A stretch of 64,000 nucleotides of DNA from Lolium rigidum (Eukaryota; Streptophyta; Magnoliopsida; Poales; Poaceae). Where the stretch lies: assembly GCF_022539505.1 (NCBI RefSeq), contig NC_061510.1, positions 227,500,043-227,564,042 of the forward strand, written 5' to 3'. Both the position numbers and the translations under genes were made by a program. Every line of letters begins with the position of its first letter. Within the stretch, counting starts at the first letter, position 1. The notes beneath the pieces were generated by a model, which saw only the letters and a list, made by a program, of their open reading frames with translations, was not told where the DNA came from and did not search any database. This document shows positions 32,709-44,255 of the stretch, piece by piece.

Positions 32709-34406
32709 ATGGTCGTGAAGGAGCCGGCGGGCGACCGGGCAGCGGAGGAGTCGCCGTTGTCCCTCGCCGAGAAGGGTGTCACGGTGGAAGAGAAGCAGTC
32801 CCTCGTCGCGAAGGGCGGCACGGCGGAGGAGGCGCGGCTCCGGAGGCGCGGCTCCGGAGGAGCCTGCTGGGTCCGCTGATCAAGTACATCTTTGTAAGAG
32901 CATCCTTCTCCCCCATCGCGTTCAGTTCTCTGCCTTACAGCCTTGCTCCTCGTCTGATCTCGCTCGCTCCTCCTGCAACCTGGGAGGAACTTTGGGGCAA
33001 AAACCTCGCTTCTGTACTGGAGTACATGCGATCCTATCGTTATTTATTACCTCTGACTTTCGGAAGTTCTGTACTTTTGGAAGTTCTTGAAAGGTTCCAA
33101 GTGCAGAAAACTTTGTGTGCGAGAGAAATTTGAGCGATGCGGTGGACACGGTGGGAAATTGGAATTTAAGTTACTACAATGAATTATTGGAGAGGAAGAA
33201 TCTTGGTCGTTCTTTTTTTTTTTTTGAAAAATCAAACTTGCGATAAGCCGATTGCTAAATTTTCGCATTTCTATGGACTGCAATAACTCGGGGCTCAGGT
33301 TTGCGAGCGAAGGTGTATGTTTGTGAAGTGTTAACTGTTAAGTGTATGTAGATGCCCAGGAGCAGACACATTGACTGTGCTATATGTATGCTCGGTCTGG
33401 AGTCTGGACGTGTTGCTGCCGCCGGCCACTGCATTTTTCTGTTTCTTTACAAAACACAGTCCTGATAGTTTGATTTCGGGTGCATTCGCTGATTCTGCGC
33501 TGCCGTGGTGTCCTCTTAGTCGGGTCCTATGAGTAGGCACAGGGATTACTGAATCTGCGCTCGGCAGATTCATCTGAAGCTTCATCTGAAACTGCCACAC
33601 ATGCCATGAATGATCAATGTACAGTAATATTAATCTTTGTCATATTGAATTTAAGGAATTGATTTACACCTGAGAGAAAACTGAAACTCAGATGGAGATC
33701 TGAATTAGTACTACTTGCTTGAAAATTTATAAGACTGACTGAAAATTGCAACAATGTTTTGCCAAGGTGCACATTTTTTTGGATTCCAATATTAGGTTAG
33801 TGTGTAATCTGTGGTGACTCAGATGATGATAATTTCAGGGAACCAAATTATCTAAGTGTAAACTGAAGTACAATATTATGGAACAGAGGTATTAATACCA
33901 AGTACATTGATTGATTAGGAACAACAAAAGAAAGATGCCATTGAAAGGCGCACAATGTACATGCATTGGTGAACTCGAATTCATGAAATTGATTGGGGAC
34001 TACAGAATTTCATAGGTAGATGTCATTTCCCATCAATCAAAGCCCTATAGAGAAGGTGGATTTTGGCTGGGAAATGAAATTGGGACTACTACACTAGACA
34101 TGCCAACATCTAGCAACTAAGCACCTTGTCAACTATGCCATCAAATTCTTCCTGAATATTTGTTTGCTATCTGTATAACATATTCTGACGCTAGTTCATT
34201 TTTATATCTTGTAGAACCAGTTCTTTGTACTGACGCTTGCTGGCTATGTCTACATCGTGCTCTGGGCGTTCAATTACTTACCGCTGTGGCCAGCACTAGC
34301 GGTTGTGGTCATCACGAGTCCCTACTTCATTGTGATGCTGATAGCCTTGCCCTTTCTCAAGGAGGTGTACATCGAGCAGTATGGCAATGCTGCTGCCGAA
34401 CCCTGA
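32709..34406 (+). pseudogene. Two-exon small membrane protein, frameshifted
   Basis: Exon 1 is 32709-32893 (ends ttt/gtaag); exon 2 is 34215-34406 (after cttgtag). Exon 1 codes MVVKEPAGDRAAEESP.. and a charged N-terminus. Exon 2 codes two membrane helices (FFVLTLAGYVYIVLWAFNYL and ALAVVVITSPYFIVMLIALP) and a tail ending GNAAAEP. As written, exon 1 hits TGA at 32877 after 56 codons, because gaggcgcggctccg (14 bp) is present twice in tandem (about 32829-32856). With one copy exon 1 would be 171 nt and join exon 2 in phase, giving about 120 residues. I do not recognise the family. Either a recent pseudogene or a sequence/assembly error; no other lesion is seen. Confidence 0.75.
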
Positions 34407-35096
34407 ACATGCATGAAGAGTCCCCTGATCGGATGATCCTGAGCTGGTGGGGATGGTAGACCAGTTAGTTGTTTTGTAGTGATATGCTAATGTCGCACCA
34501 CTTCTCTATTGCCTGCGCCTGCTACCCGTAACACTCAATGGCGACCTGTGGTGGTAAAGAAAAAACCATGTGCATCATCACTATTGATTTGCAGTTGGTA
34601 GAAATGGATGCAAAAAGGCGCAAAAAACATGCTTTTTTGTAGACCCAACAAACAGGACTGCCTTTTTGTCTGACTAAGTTACAGGGCCATCACCACTTCA
34701 CTATCCAACAATTAATATGGAATTGATGCCATTTCTATCCAGTTTGTGTTTGAAAAACAAAATCTAGCTAGGGTAGATGCAAATACCATGATCAACTGAG
34801 AAGGGAAAATGAACATCAACAACTGATGTCAATACTAGGAGAATTGGTGTATGCAAGTATTACAATCTGGTCCTCATTACACCTCTTCCTTTTCTGTAGG
34901 CAACCAAGATGAAGTGCCTCCACAAAGAAAATAAATTCTTACTCTCATAATTTCGGAATAGTCTACAGTGTGTTTCAAATACCGGAACATTGTATTCACA
35001 TGACAAAAACATCGAGCTGGTCATCTTTAGCAAAAATAATCAGTGTAACATTGCCAAAACACTAACATTTTGCAACAAATGTTAACCCTGCCAACT
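34407..35096. other. Convergent intergenic region
   Basis: Lies between the stop of the membrane-protein gene (+) and the stop of the AlkB-like gene (-). Holds their 3' UTRs; no further gene seen. Confidence 0.55.
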
Positions 35097-36449
35097 TTAG
35101 TTGGGAGAAGCCTTAAGTTTCCTCAGAGTAACTGAAGTTCTTCTATGCTGTTCAAGCTCTCTCCCATTCCAGAGCTGAGCACCTGGCTTGCGGTTTATCT
35201 CGTGCTTCCAGTGATACCGTGCATCGCCTGACAGTACTACAAGTGAACCTGGGTTCAGGTAGACGGGGACATTGGTCGATTCACTCTCCCCGTGCTTCTG
35301 TGTATTCTGTGTATCATAGGCAGCGCATTCTCGACTGAAGTTCATCACGCAGGCGGACTCAAGAGAGACTATTGCAATCCCGTCATCGAAGCGCATCAGA
35401 TCAACATGAGCACAGATACCCTAGATTGTAAAATGAGTTTGGTCATAACAGATCATAGAAATTTAAAAAGTGATCCAGCTATTTTACTTGTATAGTTGTG
35501 TTGTGGGTTTGAATTATAGCACTGTTTTGTATGCTTTATGTTGAACATAGGGCTCCAAATTTGTTGAGAAGAATAATAGTTCGCACCTCACCTGGCTTGT
35601 ATCTGTTTGCAATCAGTTGATCAAAAAGCGGTTCCCTCCACAGCAAATCTGATGGCAAAGGACATGCATCTTCATCCTCGTTCGTCCATCCTGGGCGGAT
35701 GCCAACATCAACATCACCAATGCAAATACATTCCCGAACCAGCGCAGAAAGTTCGACAGCCCATGGAGGGAGATCACCAAATCTCATTGCCTAAACAGGA
35801 AAAATTTGAAAACAAAACTCGATATTCAGCTTATGAGCATGTAAGTTCCTGTAATTTGATGACAGACAGCAGATCCCCACTACTTTCAAAGAACTTGTAC
35901 AAGACAAAAGTGAACACTAGTAGGAACTCTAGTGTACAAGCTAGCACATTTGTTAGATACTGAAACAATCGAGGGGAAAATAACTTACTTGGTTGCTTGC
36001 ATCACTAAACCATCCTTCTGCAAATAACACAAATGGGGACATCGACATTTTGAATCATCTCATCGATACTTAGAATTCATTAAAGCAAAATAACAAGCTA
36101 GACCCAAATTTCGTCTGTGATTTGATGGCTCTGGTAAAATAAGCAGATAAGAGATGGCCAGAGGAAGAAGGGAGGCGACAGGCCGCGGCTCACCTCGCTG
36201 GATCGCAGCAAGTAGGCGCAACTGATCATCGGAGGGAAGGAAGTCAGCGCAGAGCCACAGTCCCCTCACCGCCGGTACGGCCTCCCATCTCCACCGTTCA
36301 CGGCCCGCCCGGCCAACCAGCGGGGAGCTAGCCGCCTCGCGAGGCGCATCGGAGTCGCTTTCTGATGAGTCTCCGAAGGCCTCCCGTAGCGCCTCACGTC
36401 TACGAAGCTCGTCATCGTAGCTGGCGGCGGCGGGCTCGGCGGCAGCCAT
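35097..36449 (-). CDS. AlkB-like Fe(II)/2-oxoglutarate dioxygenase
   Basis: Four exons on the minus strand: 36449-36194, 36017-35989, 35790-35587 and 35420-35097. All introns are GT-AG, phases agree, and the total is 813 nt or 270 residues. The N-terminus is acidic and low complexity (SSESDSDAP). The fold starts near WLCADFLPSDDQLRLLAAIQ. Iron ligands are H and D in GICAHVDLMRF and the distal H in RYHWKHEI. The 2-oxoglutarate-binding arginine lies in the C-terminal RRTSVTLRKL, matching the AlkB R-x5-R signature. The nucleotide-recognition region includes GDLPPWAVELSALV. AlkB-family enzymes oxidatively demethylate nucleic acids or proteins; the substrate cannot be told from sequence. No inactivating change is seen. 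Exon 2 is only 29 nt. Confidence 0.92.
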
Positions 36450-36770
36450 GGTGACTGCGTCGAGGTGTACTGTGGTTCAGTATATTGCATCCGTCTTTGG
36501 TTCTGCGTTTACGTAAACATACTGGCCGCCTTCAAAACAAAAGTTGCGGGGATATTTCGATTTTAACTCGTCTTCATTTGATATTACATTTTTTTACTAT
36601 ATTTGTGTTGGTATATTTATGGTGTGTTAGGTAACAAAGTATATTTCATTTTTCTTGAAATACTATGATTTTTATAAAAATACAAGTAAGTGTGCAACGT
36701 GAAACGCACGATTAAAATTCCCAATTTCTAATAACTGATATAGCACTGCCTTGTCTTAGACGGTGCCCAC
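36450..36770. other. Upstream region of the AlkB-like gene
   Basis: AT-rich sequence between the AlkB-like ATG (read leftward) and the GC-rich start of the transposon's ULP gene. A word gtgcaacgtgaaacgcacg near 36692 resembles Helitron 3' ends, but no hairpin with a CTRR end was found. Confidence 0.4.
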
Positions 36771-37679
36771 CCGTCCGCTCCGTCCGATTAACATCCTACG
36801 GCCAGAAGCATTTTCCGACACGTATCAGGTAACCGAAGCGAATCCCCCCCTCGCCCCGTGATTATCTCCGCTCGCGCTCGCGTCCCGCTCTCTCCTCCGC
36901 CATTCTCCCCCGCGTCGCCCACACCAAATCGAGCCTCACCGTCGACGAGTTGGTCTCCGGGAAGCCGTCTGCGAGGTCTCATGTAGCATGGGGCACTAGG
37001 GGAGAGCGGAATCGGTGGTGGGAACCAGTGGATCGGCTCGTCCTCGCCCGATTTCGGTGCATTCGAGGTGGTGTTAGGTTGGATTTGGTGTCGTGTGCCA
37101 GATCTCTGGATTCTGCGTCTGCTTCTCGTCGGTGTTCTTCGTCAAGTGCTGGTGAGTGCTTCGATTCGGCGCATTTGAGCATCTCATGTTTCCGATTTGG
37201 ACGATTTTGCGTTTTTCCTGTGATGCGCGCTCGGTTTTTTTGCGGTGGAGGTACATCCCCCATCCCTGGCTAGGGTAGAAATTCATGTCGCCCGTGAGTC
37301 CGTTCTAGTTCCCCCACCCACGAACTTTTGATTATACTGTTAGTTTCCCCACCCATGAATTGTTGATTCAAGTTGTTTTTCTGCAATGCTTCATACATGC
37401 TATCCGTGTGTGTCCGTACTTTGTTTCGTTTTTTTGTTGTTGATTATGTGAACGAATAATCTTCAGAGTATATTGCTCAGCTTTTAATTCAGTTTTTGTT
37501 CAGGTTGTATTCAAATAATTTTGACATTCATATGGCAGACTAGCTACTAGATTCATATGTTGTAGATCTAGTTTGTAGGTTTGATAGGTTTTTGTGATTT
37601 TGCACTCATGTGTTTCATGTAGCATGTATAAAACCTTGTAGCTAAGTACTTCTCTGCATTTGTTAATTTTTGTTGTTGC

Positions 37680-38895
37680 ATGGCATAGGATGTATATTTT
37701 TCATGCATGTAATGTATATTTTTAACTGTATGTTCTTCCAGTGTATATTCATCTGCAAAATATATATTCCCAATTGTAGGATGTATATCCTTTATACTTA
37801 TGATGTATATCTGCGTGTGGTATTGAAGCCTTGAACTACCTTGTTTGGTTTTAGGAAAAAATTAGAGAACGGAGGGAGTAGTACTTGTATTTCTGAATCT
37901 AGTACAGTAACATTTCGTTCCTAGTACAGTTCTTCATGCTCGAACGTTGCTGGATATGATCAAATGTGATTGAAAGCAGGGGTGATAGCGCAAGTGGAGC
38001 ACAAACAGGGGAGGGGGTAGCACTCCCATTTGCTGCTTCTTGATCACTCACACTAAAGTTGGTTGTCATTAGCTGTAGTAAAGGTTTTAGATCTTGGTCA
38101 CCCGGAAGTCGCACAGCCAAACCATACCATACAGCAAACTGAACCCGCCGCCGCCACGGCGCCACCGCCTCCATCCCATCGCCATTCAACTAGGTTTTGT
38201 CTTTGCAAATGTACATCATATTTTTGTGTAGATGTATATTTTGGGTAGCATGTACAATTTGTGTATGCTTAGGATGTACATTTTCATATTATTACATCAT
38301 GTAGGATGTATATCCTTATACATATTATTACATCATGTAGGATGTATATTCACTTTTAATAGGATGTACATCCTATAAATAGCTGACCACCGGAAATTCA
38401 ATTCGGCTCCCGGGTGCGTATGCTCCCTCTACCAACAAAACATATTTCGAAGTGTGAAAAAATTTTAACAAAAAATTCTACATGTACATCTCCATAATAT
38501 ATGTGTATGCGTCAAGTTTCACGAAAAAATAATATTTTTTGTGGCCTATGTAAAAAAGAGAAAACTTATCCTGTGAAAAGCATTGTTTTCAGCACTGAAT
38601 TTTGTCTTTTTTACACACGTCACATGATAAGTTCATTTTTTATGAAACGACTTTGTGAGCGCGTACCACGTGAAGATGTACGTGCGGATTTTTTGTTTCA
38701 ATTTTTTGAAATTTAAAATACATGTAACATGCATTTCAAAATATAGGGAGCATATGCTCCCATGTTCCAAAATGCCACTCCCGCTGACCGCAAAGTATTG
38801 AACAATGTTTTATGCTTAGGATGTACATTTTCCCAACTTTCTGATTTTACTCAAGCTTAGTGCTGTATATTTCAACTGCATAGGATGTAATAATA
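37680..38895 (+). repeat. Dispersed taggatgtatat motif cluster
   Basis: The word (t)aggatgtayat occurs near 37687, 37777, 38270, 38302, 38338, 38361, 38817 and 38880, and again at 40316. Two of these lie in a 37-bp tandem repeat (attacatcatgtaggatgta near 38292 and 38328). Similar gtatattt words surround them. Possible protein-binding sites or a relic of a microsatellite-like expansion. Confidence 0.6.
38402..38780. mobile_element. MITE in the ULP gene's first intron
   Basis: The left part (gggtgcgtatgctccctcta, followed by aacatatttcgaagtg) is mirrored at the right (reverse complement gggagcatatgctccctata, then ttttgaaatgc). The interior of about 330 bp is AT-rich. The ends are imperfect, and the superfamily is not certain. 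Confidence 0.5.
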
Positions 38896-38946
38896 TGTAG
38901 ATAACTTTTGTTTTGATCTATGCAGGGTTTGTTCATCTAAGTTGTA

Positions 38947-41900
38947 ATGAAATCAGTCAATCCAATTGTAAGTTCTGTTCCTTCAATTTATTTTTTCATT
39001 CAAATGTTGACTAGGATGATTTAGGGGGGTGTAATACTTACGGTGCTTTGTTTTCTTTCCTTTTTCTTTTCTCTTTGCAGATACGTTCTAAGACCCCAAA
39101 GAGCCGGCAGAAAAGTACCACTAAATTCAAAAGGATGAAGCAGAGGTTACAGTATAAAAATGTGCCTGCGGGTCACGGGCATGAAGACCAATCACCATTG
39201 CAGAGTGTCCGCCCTTTGAATGATGTGCACCCAATTGCAGTTGAGCCAGCTGAAACCGGTACATGATAACAAACTTGCTTCTACTTATCGTTTCTTCTTT
39301 TATTTTTTATTTATTTTGCATGCATTTGGTGGGTGTGCTCTGATGTGAAGTTTATATTTGATGCAGGTCAACTTATTCAACCGTTCTTCTCCAATGAAGG
39401 TTGTGAGGGTTTGCAAGGGAATGACGAGCAAGCAGCGTACCTTGATCAGTGAAGCAGAATTTTCCGCCATCCTAAGCATGAAATGCTCCAAGCTAATACC
39501 TGAGTTATGCATTTACCTGATGAAGCACTTCGATCCAGTCGCCTGCGTTCTTGATTTTGGTGATAGGGGGAAGATACCTGTTGATGTCCAGTCAGTTGTC
39601 AATGTAATGGCAGTACCCATGGGTAATTTCCCTGTCCCATACAAGCAAAATATTGAAGCAACAAGTTCTGTTCTCGAGATGATGGGGATCAACAATGGCA
39701 AGCAACCAACTGTCGCAGCTGTGGAGTTGCAATTAGGGGAAACATATCCTGCTGATGCTGCTTACTTGAGGAAATTTATCATTTACCTAATCTCTTCTGT
39801 GTTTGCTCCTACTACTGGAATATATGTCAGTCCAAAGTGTTACCCGGCGGTTATTAACACAGAAGCAATCCCAAGGTTGAACTGGGCAAGATTTATTATT
39901 GACATCCTCATTCAGACCGCGAATGCCAAAGGAAGCAAGAATTGGTTTAAGGCTTGCATGCCATACCTCATGGTTAGTTTTTTGTAATTTTGACTGTTTT
40001 TTCTTTTTTTCCACACATTTTCTCAATGGCTTTAGATAACACATACTGATTTGCACTTTATAATTTGGTTTCTAGGTCCTATATGTTGATTCATTACAAA
40101 CAGATGCCGTAAAGGTACCAGTTGGCGGCCCTCGCATATGTGTCTGGACAAACAAGCTCATAAATCGTGTCGTAGAGCTGGACACTAACACGGATGGATC
40201 GTTTGGAAAATTACCGGTACTACCCCGCTTTTTCCTTATTCTGGTGAAATTTTCTTATAGCATAAGATTCTGGAGAAAAGTATCTCTCTGTTTTTCAATA
40301 TTTGTTTTGCCTGCATAGGATGTATATTTTTATACAACTTTTCTGATTTTGTACATGTAGCTAACAAAATGTTTCTTAAATCTGTTTTGATATATTTCAT
40401 AAGAAGCTAACAAATGCTTTTATACATTTGATGTTTTTATTTTTGTACCTTTAACCCTATAGCTTATTTGTGTCTCTGGTTTCGATTTATACATAAGAAA
40501 GAGAATTTGATCAACATAAAACTATAGCTAATTTTTTCACCTTGTAGCATTTGGGAGAAATATACACTAAAGCTTCAAATAAGTTCCAATTGTTACCCTT
40601 TTTGCAAATTTACATATAAACTGTTCTGTTCCATTGGTTTTTTACTCTCCATACGTCCCATCATATGATGATTTATAATTTTTATTGATAGCATGTATTT
40701 TTATATCACTTGCATGATCTCATTTGTTGATCATTTTTTCTTTTAAATGTCCCCAGCTCAAGGCTTGCTTCAGGAACAAGCCATTTTTGTTTTCTGCTGA
40801 ACCCTCTGTTGTAGACATGTTCATCAAACGACATGCACCAGTATCTCCAAATGATGAAGTAAGGCTTAACATTTTTTGTTACTTCTAGCGGCATGATCTA
40901 CTTGTTATTACAAATACACTAGATTTTTCACTATATTTTTTTTTATCTTTTCTTATGTAACAGCAACTGGTAATATACAGAGAAGCTGTTTCTAGCATGT
41001 GCAATGTGTTTGAAGATGGTCTTGCAGAATTTGTGAGGTCATTTGCAGTTAATCAAGGGAAGGAAAGTTCTGAAAATCCTCACCAGGCAGAGGAAGATGT
41101 GCAGATCATTAGCAAGAAGAGACGTCGCACAAGGCAGAAGGTGACAGAAGCTAGGAATGAGGAGGAGGTGTTACTGGACAAGAAGGTGACAGAAGTGGAG
41201 GTTGTTCCATAAATGGGGATTGATGCAAAGTCTAGGAAAAGAAAGCCAGATGACAGAATTATTGCTGCTGCAAGGCCTAAGAAGAAGAAGATGAGAGGCT
41301 CTGAAATTAATCCGGAAGAGCATGTTGTCATTGAAGATCATCAGGATAATTTAGGCACTGAAGTGCATAAGGAGGAAGCGACTGCAAATTTGTTTGAAGA
41401 AAAGGCATTTGGTTGTCAAAATGACCACATAGTGGGAAACTCTGAACTTGCTGAAGATGAACAACAAACACGAAGCAATGTACAAATGGAAGAACCTACA
41501 GAAGTCAACAAGGATGTGTCAGCTGTAGCTACTCAGGACACAGAAGTATCCCTTCAACAGACCAACATTGGTGATGCACTGAGGAATCTCCAAGTTTATG
41601 GTACAGGATCTCAATCAAGCACTGAAACTCCTCCAGCTGTTAATAATATGGAAGGAAGTAAAGGGAGCCAAGAGGAAGAGGGTAGCCAAGGTTCAGGCCA
41701 ACTTAGAACAAGGAGAAAGAAAACAGATTCTTGTAGCCCGATTGGCAGGAGACCTGTCACAAGATCAATGTCACCCATTAAGCAAGATGTTTCCGCCAGC
41801 CCGATTGGGAGGAGGCTCACAAGATTTGCTACTGCTGAAGCACGGGCCAATGCTAGCATGAGCAAGGTTTACAACTCACCATCAAGCGATCAAAGTCACA

Positions 41901-43838
41901 ACCATATTCACGCTGCAAAGCTTGACAGAGGGGAAACCAAGGAATTGGCTGTTCAAACTGCAAATGAAACAGATTATCATAGAAAGGTGAGAGAGCTGGC
42001 GGAACATTGCCCATCGTTTGATCTTGGTTTCAGTCAAGTGGAAGAAACAGTGGGTCAGCAACCAGTAGCTGAGCAAGCACTAAGTGAGCAAGAACTAACT
42101 AAGAAGACAGTAGCCGACCAAGCACTAACTAAGAAGACACTAGCAGAGCAAACCATACCTCAGAAAACAGTAGCTGAGCAAGGTCTGCAAGAGAAATCAG
42201 TACCTAACCAGCAGAATGTTATGGAAATACCGGAAGAAGATTCGGAGGTTCAAGAACTTGTTGTTATTTCCAGCAATGATGATAGTGGTGACTCACTGGA
42301 TAAAATATATGCTTCTATTGAGATGCCTTCCTCATCAGGGAAGGGAATTGTGTTGCAAAATGCAAGAAATTCTCCAACGACGCCTGGTAGTACCACACCT
42401 ATTCCGCAAACGAGGAGGGTAGTCAAGCTAGGTCCACATCAGAAGTCTCCATTCATTGCAAACGCAAAGAAACCGTCTGTTCCTAAGTCAGATTCTGAGT
42501 TATACGACAAGGTTTGCATGTATGGAGGGAAAACTAAAGATACATTGAACGACGAAAGGATTATTGATTATGGAGACTTCTTCATTTACCTCCGTGATTT
42601 GTCTGACTCTGTCAAGCCTGGGGGTTGGTTAAGTAACTCCACTTGCGAGATCGCGTTGCAAGCACTTTCTACAGAGATGGCCAAGCAGAAGAAGTTTGTC
42701 ATGCCACTTAGGATTGCGGTTAGTGCACTAACCACACTTTTTGTTTCATTTCAATGTTTGCATTTTCCGAGTATCGCCATTGGCATCGATCGCCCTTTGT
42801 TTCAGTAGTGCCATTTTTCCAGTACTTTGATTGTGTTCTTAAATGAAGTAGTGCCATTTTGCAGTACTTCCATTTTATAAGTAGTTTCACTTTTTTTTAA
42901 ACGTGTTATCCTCTTGTTTCCTTCCACATGCAGACAAAACTCAGAAGTGCTGCCACTTGTTTGACGGATAGATCAGTGAAGAAAGCATTCGAGTGTTCTC
43001 CTAATTACCGTCTTGATCACAAAGACATGGTAAGTCCCAGGTTGTTTCTTCAATTATTACTTTTCACATATAAACTGTAGTTTTAGAGGAAATAGTTTTA
43101 GAGAAAAAGATGTAATTACTGTCTGGTTCACTTAGTTCTTTTTGGCGAATCTTTTTGCAGTGTTTGGATGTAGTTACATATTTTATAGGCGATACAAATA
43201 TCGAATGTGTTGATGTTTTATACATTTTAGGCTTTAATTAAAATTGAGTTGCAAACCTCTTGTTTAGAACAAATTGAGGTATTCATGTTTTTTTCAAAAC
43301 CATGCAGGTTATGTTCTCAGTTTTGCAAGACTTGACACCTGACTTGGATGTCATGACTGGGCACTACTACCTTATCGTGCTGAATTTGAAGTCCGGTAGG
43401 TTTGAAGTGATGGACTCAATGAGACGTGAGAGTGATCGTGGACTCACGAAAGATTCTCGAACAATCATCGGAAGTATAAAGCATTTGTGGGCAAAGAACT
43501 ACAGTGAGTCAAAAATTGATATCTCAAAATATGAAACAGTACACATAAGTACGCCAATGCAAGACACTTTGTAAGTTCTAACTTATGCTTTTTAATTGTT
43601 CATCTCAATGTATTCTATTACTTCTTTCTACAGGAAAGTACATTCAGCTTACTAACATTCTTTTTTTTCAAGGTATGACTGTGGGTACTTCGTTCTAAAG
43701 TTCATTGAAGAATGGAATGGGAGAAAGATGCTAGCATTTAGAGGTTCGGACATGCCAGCTCTCAGGAAGCTTAACTTGAAGAAATGGGTGGACTTTCACA
43801 AGAATACAATCAACTGGGAGGAACTTCTCTTCTCATAA
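38947..43838 (+). pseudogene. ULP1-type (C48) cysteine protease gene of the transposon
   Basis: Exons with GT-AG borders: 38947-38967, 39081 to 39239 or 39258, 39367-39972, 40076-40216, 40757-40858, 40964-42718, 42934-43029, 43308-43570, 43673-43838. The N-terminal part (39367 on) reads SSPMKVVRVCKGMTSKQR and resembles the conserved N-terminal domain of grass ULP-like transposon proteins. A long acidic/lysine-rich middle includes tandem blocks (VAEQALSEQELTKKTVADQ). The C-terminal protease has H in TGHYYLIVLNLK, D in FEVMDSMR and the nucleophile in YDCGYFVLKF, so the triad is complete. Phase 0 holds if exon 2 uses the gttgag donor at 39240; the other donor (39259) breaks the frame. An in-frame TAA at 41210-41212 splits the large exon, directly followed by ATG. 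Probably deSUMOylation-type chemistry; the role in transposition is unknown. Confidence 0.8.
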
Positions 43839-44255
43839 GAAGTTAACCAGTGGTACATTCTTCATGTATGGCTCAAAGGTACTACTTTTTGTGGAGTACA
43901 AAATGTATCTTTTTCATGATTCTCATGTAAATTCAGATTTGGATATATATTTTTCTCTCCATGATTTTGTGATGACCAATCCAGCAAGTACAAAGCATGT
44001 ATTTTTCAGCATGCAAATTCAGATTTTATGAATATTTTTAAGCATAATCAGTGTGAATGATTGATGTCCATGATTAAGCACCGAAATTACATGAATGTAA
44101 TTAATTCACAGAACTTGGATATGAGACACCAAATCATAATTCCCAGTGCAAACAGATAGCTTAACATTTGGGCAATGTATAAAATCAATTTTACACAAAA
44201 GAACAAATCCACCAGTACTTGATAAGATGAACAAAATATGAATTCCCTTATGTGA

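Larger units (their letters stand above)
36900..38946 (+). promoter_or_regulatory. 5' leader and first intron of the ULP-like gene
   Basis: A GC-rich block (36830-37150) ends in a good donor (gtgctg/gtgagtg, exon end 37151). The next exon would start after tatgcag at 38926, so a 5'-UTR intron of about 1.77 kb is likely. The intron holds many copies of taggatgtatat and a MITE. No protein-coding exon is legible before 38947. Confidence 0.45.

Noticed and set aside
36692..36740. Helitron 3' end (gtgcaacgtgaaacgcacg)
   Set aside because: No terminal hairpin followed by CTRR and no matching 5' TC end was found.
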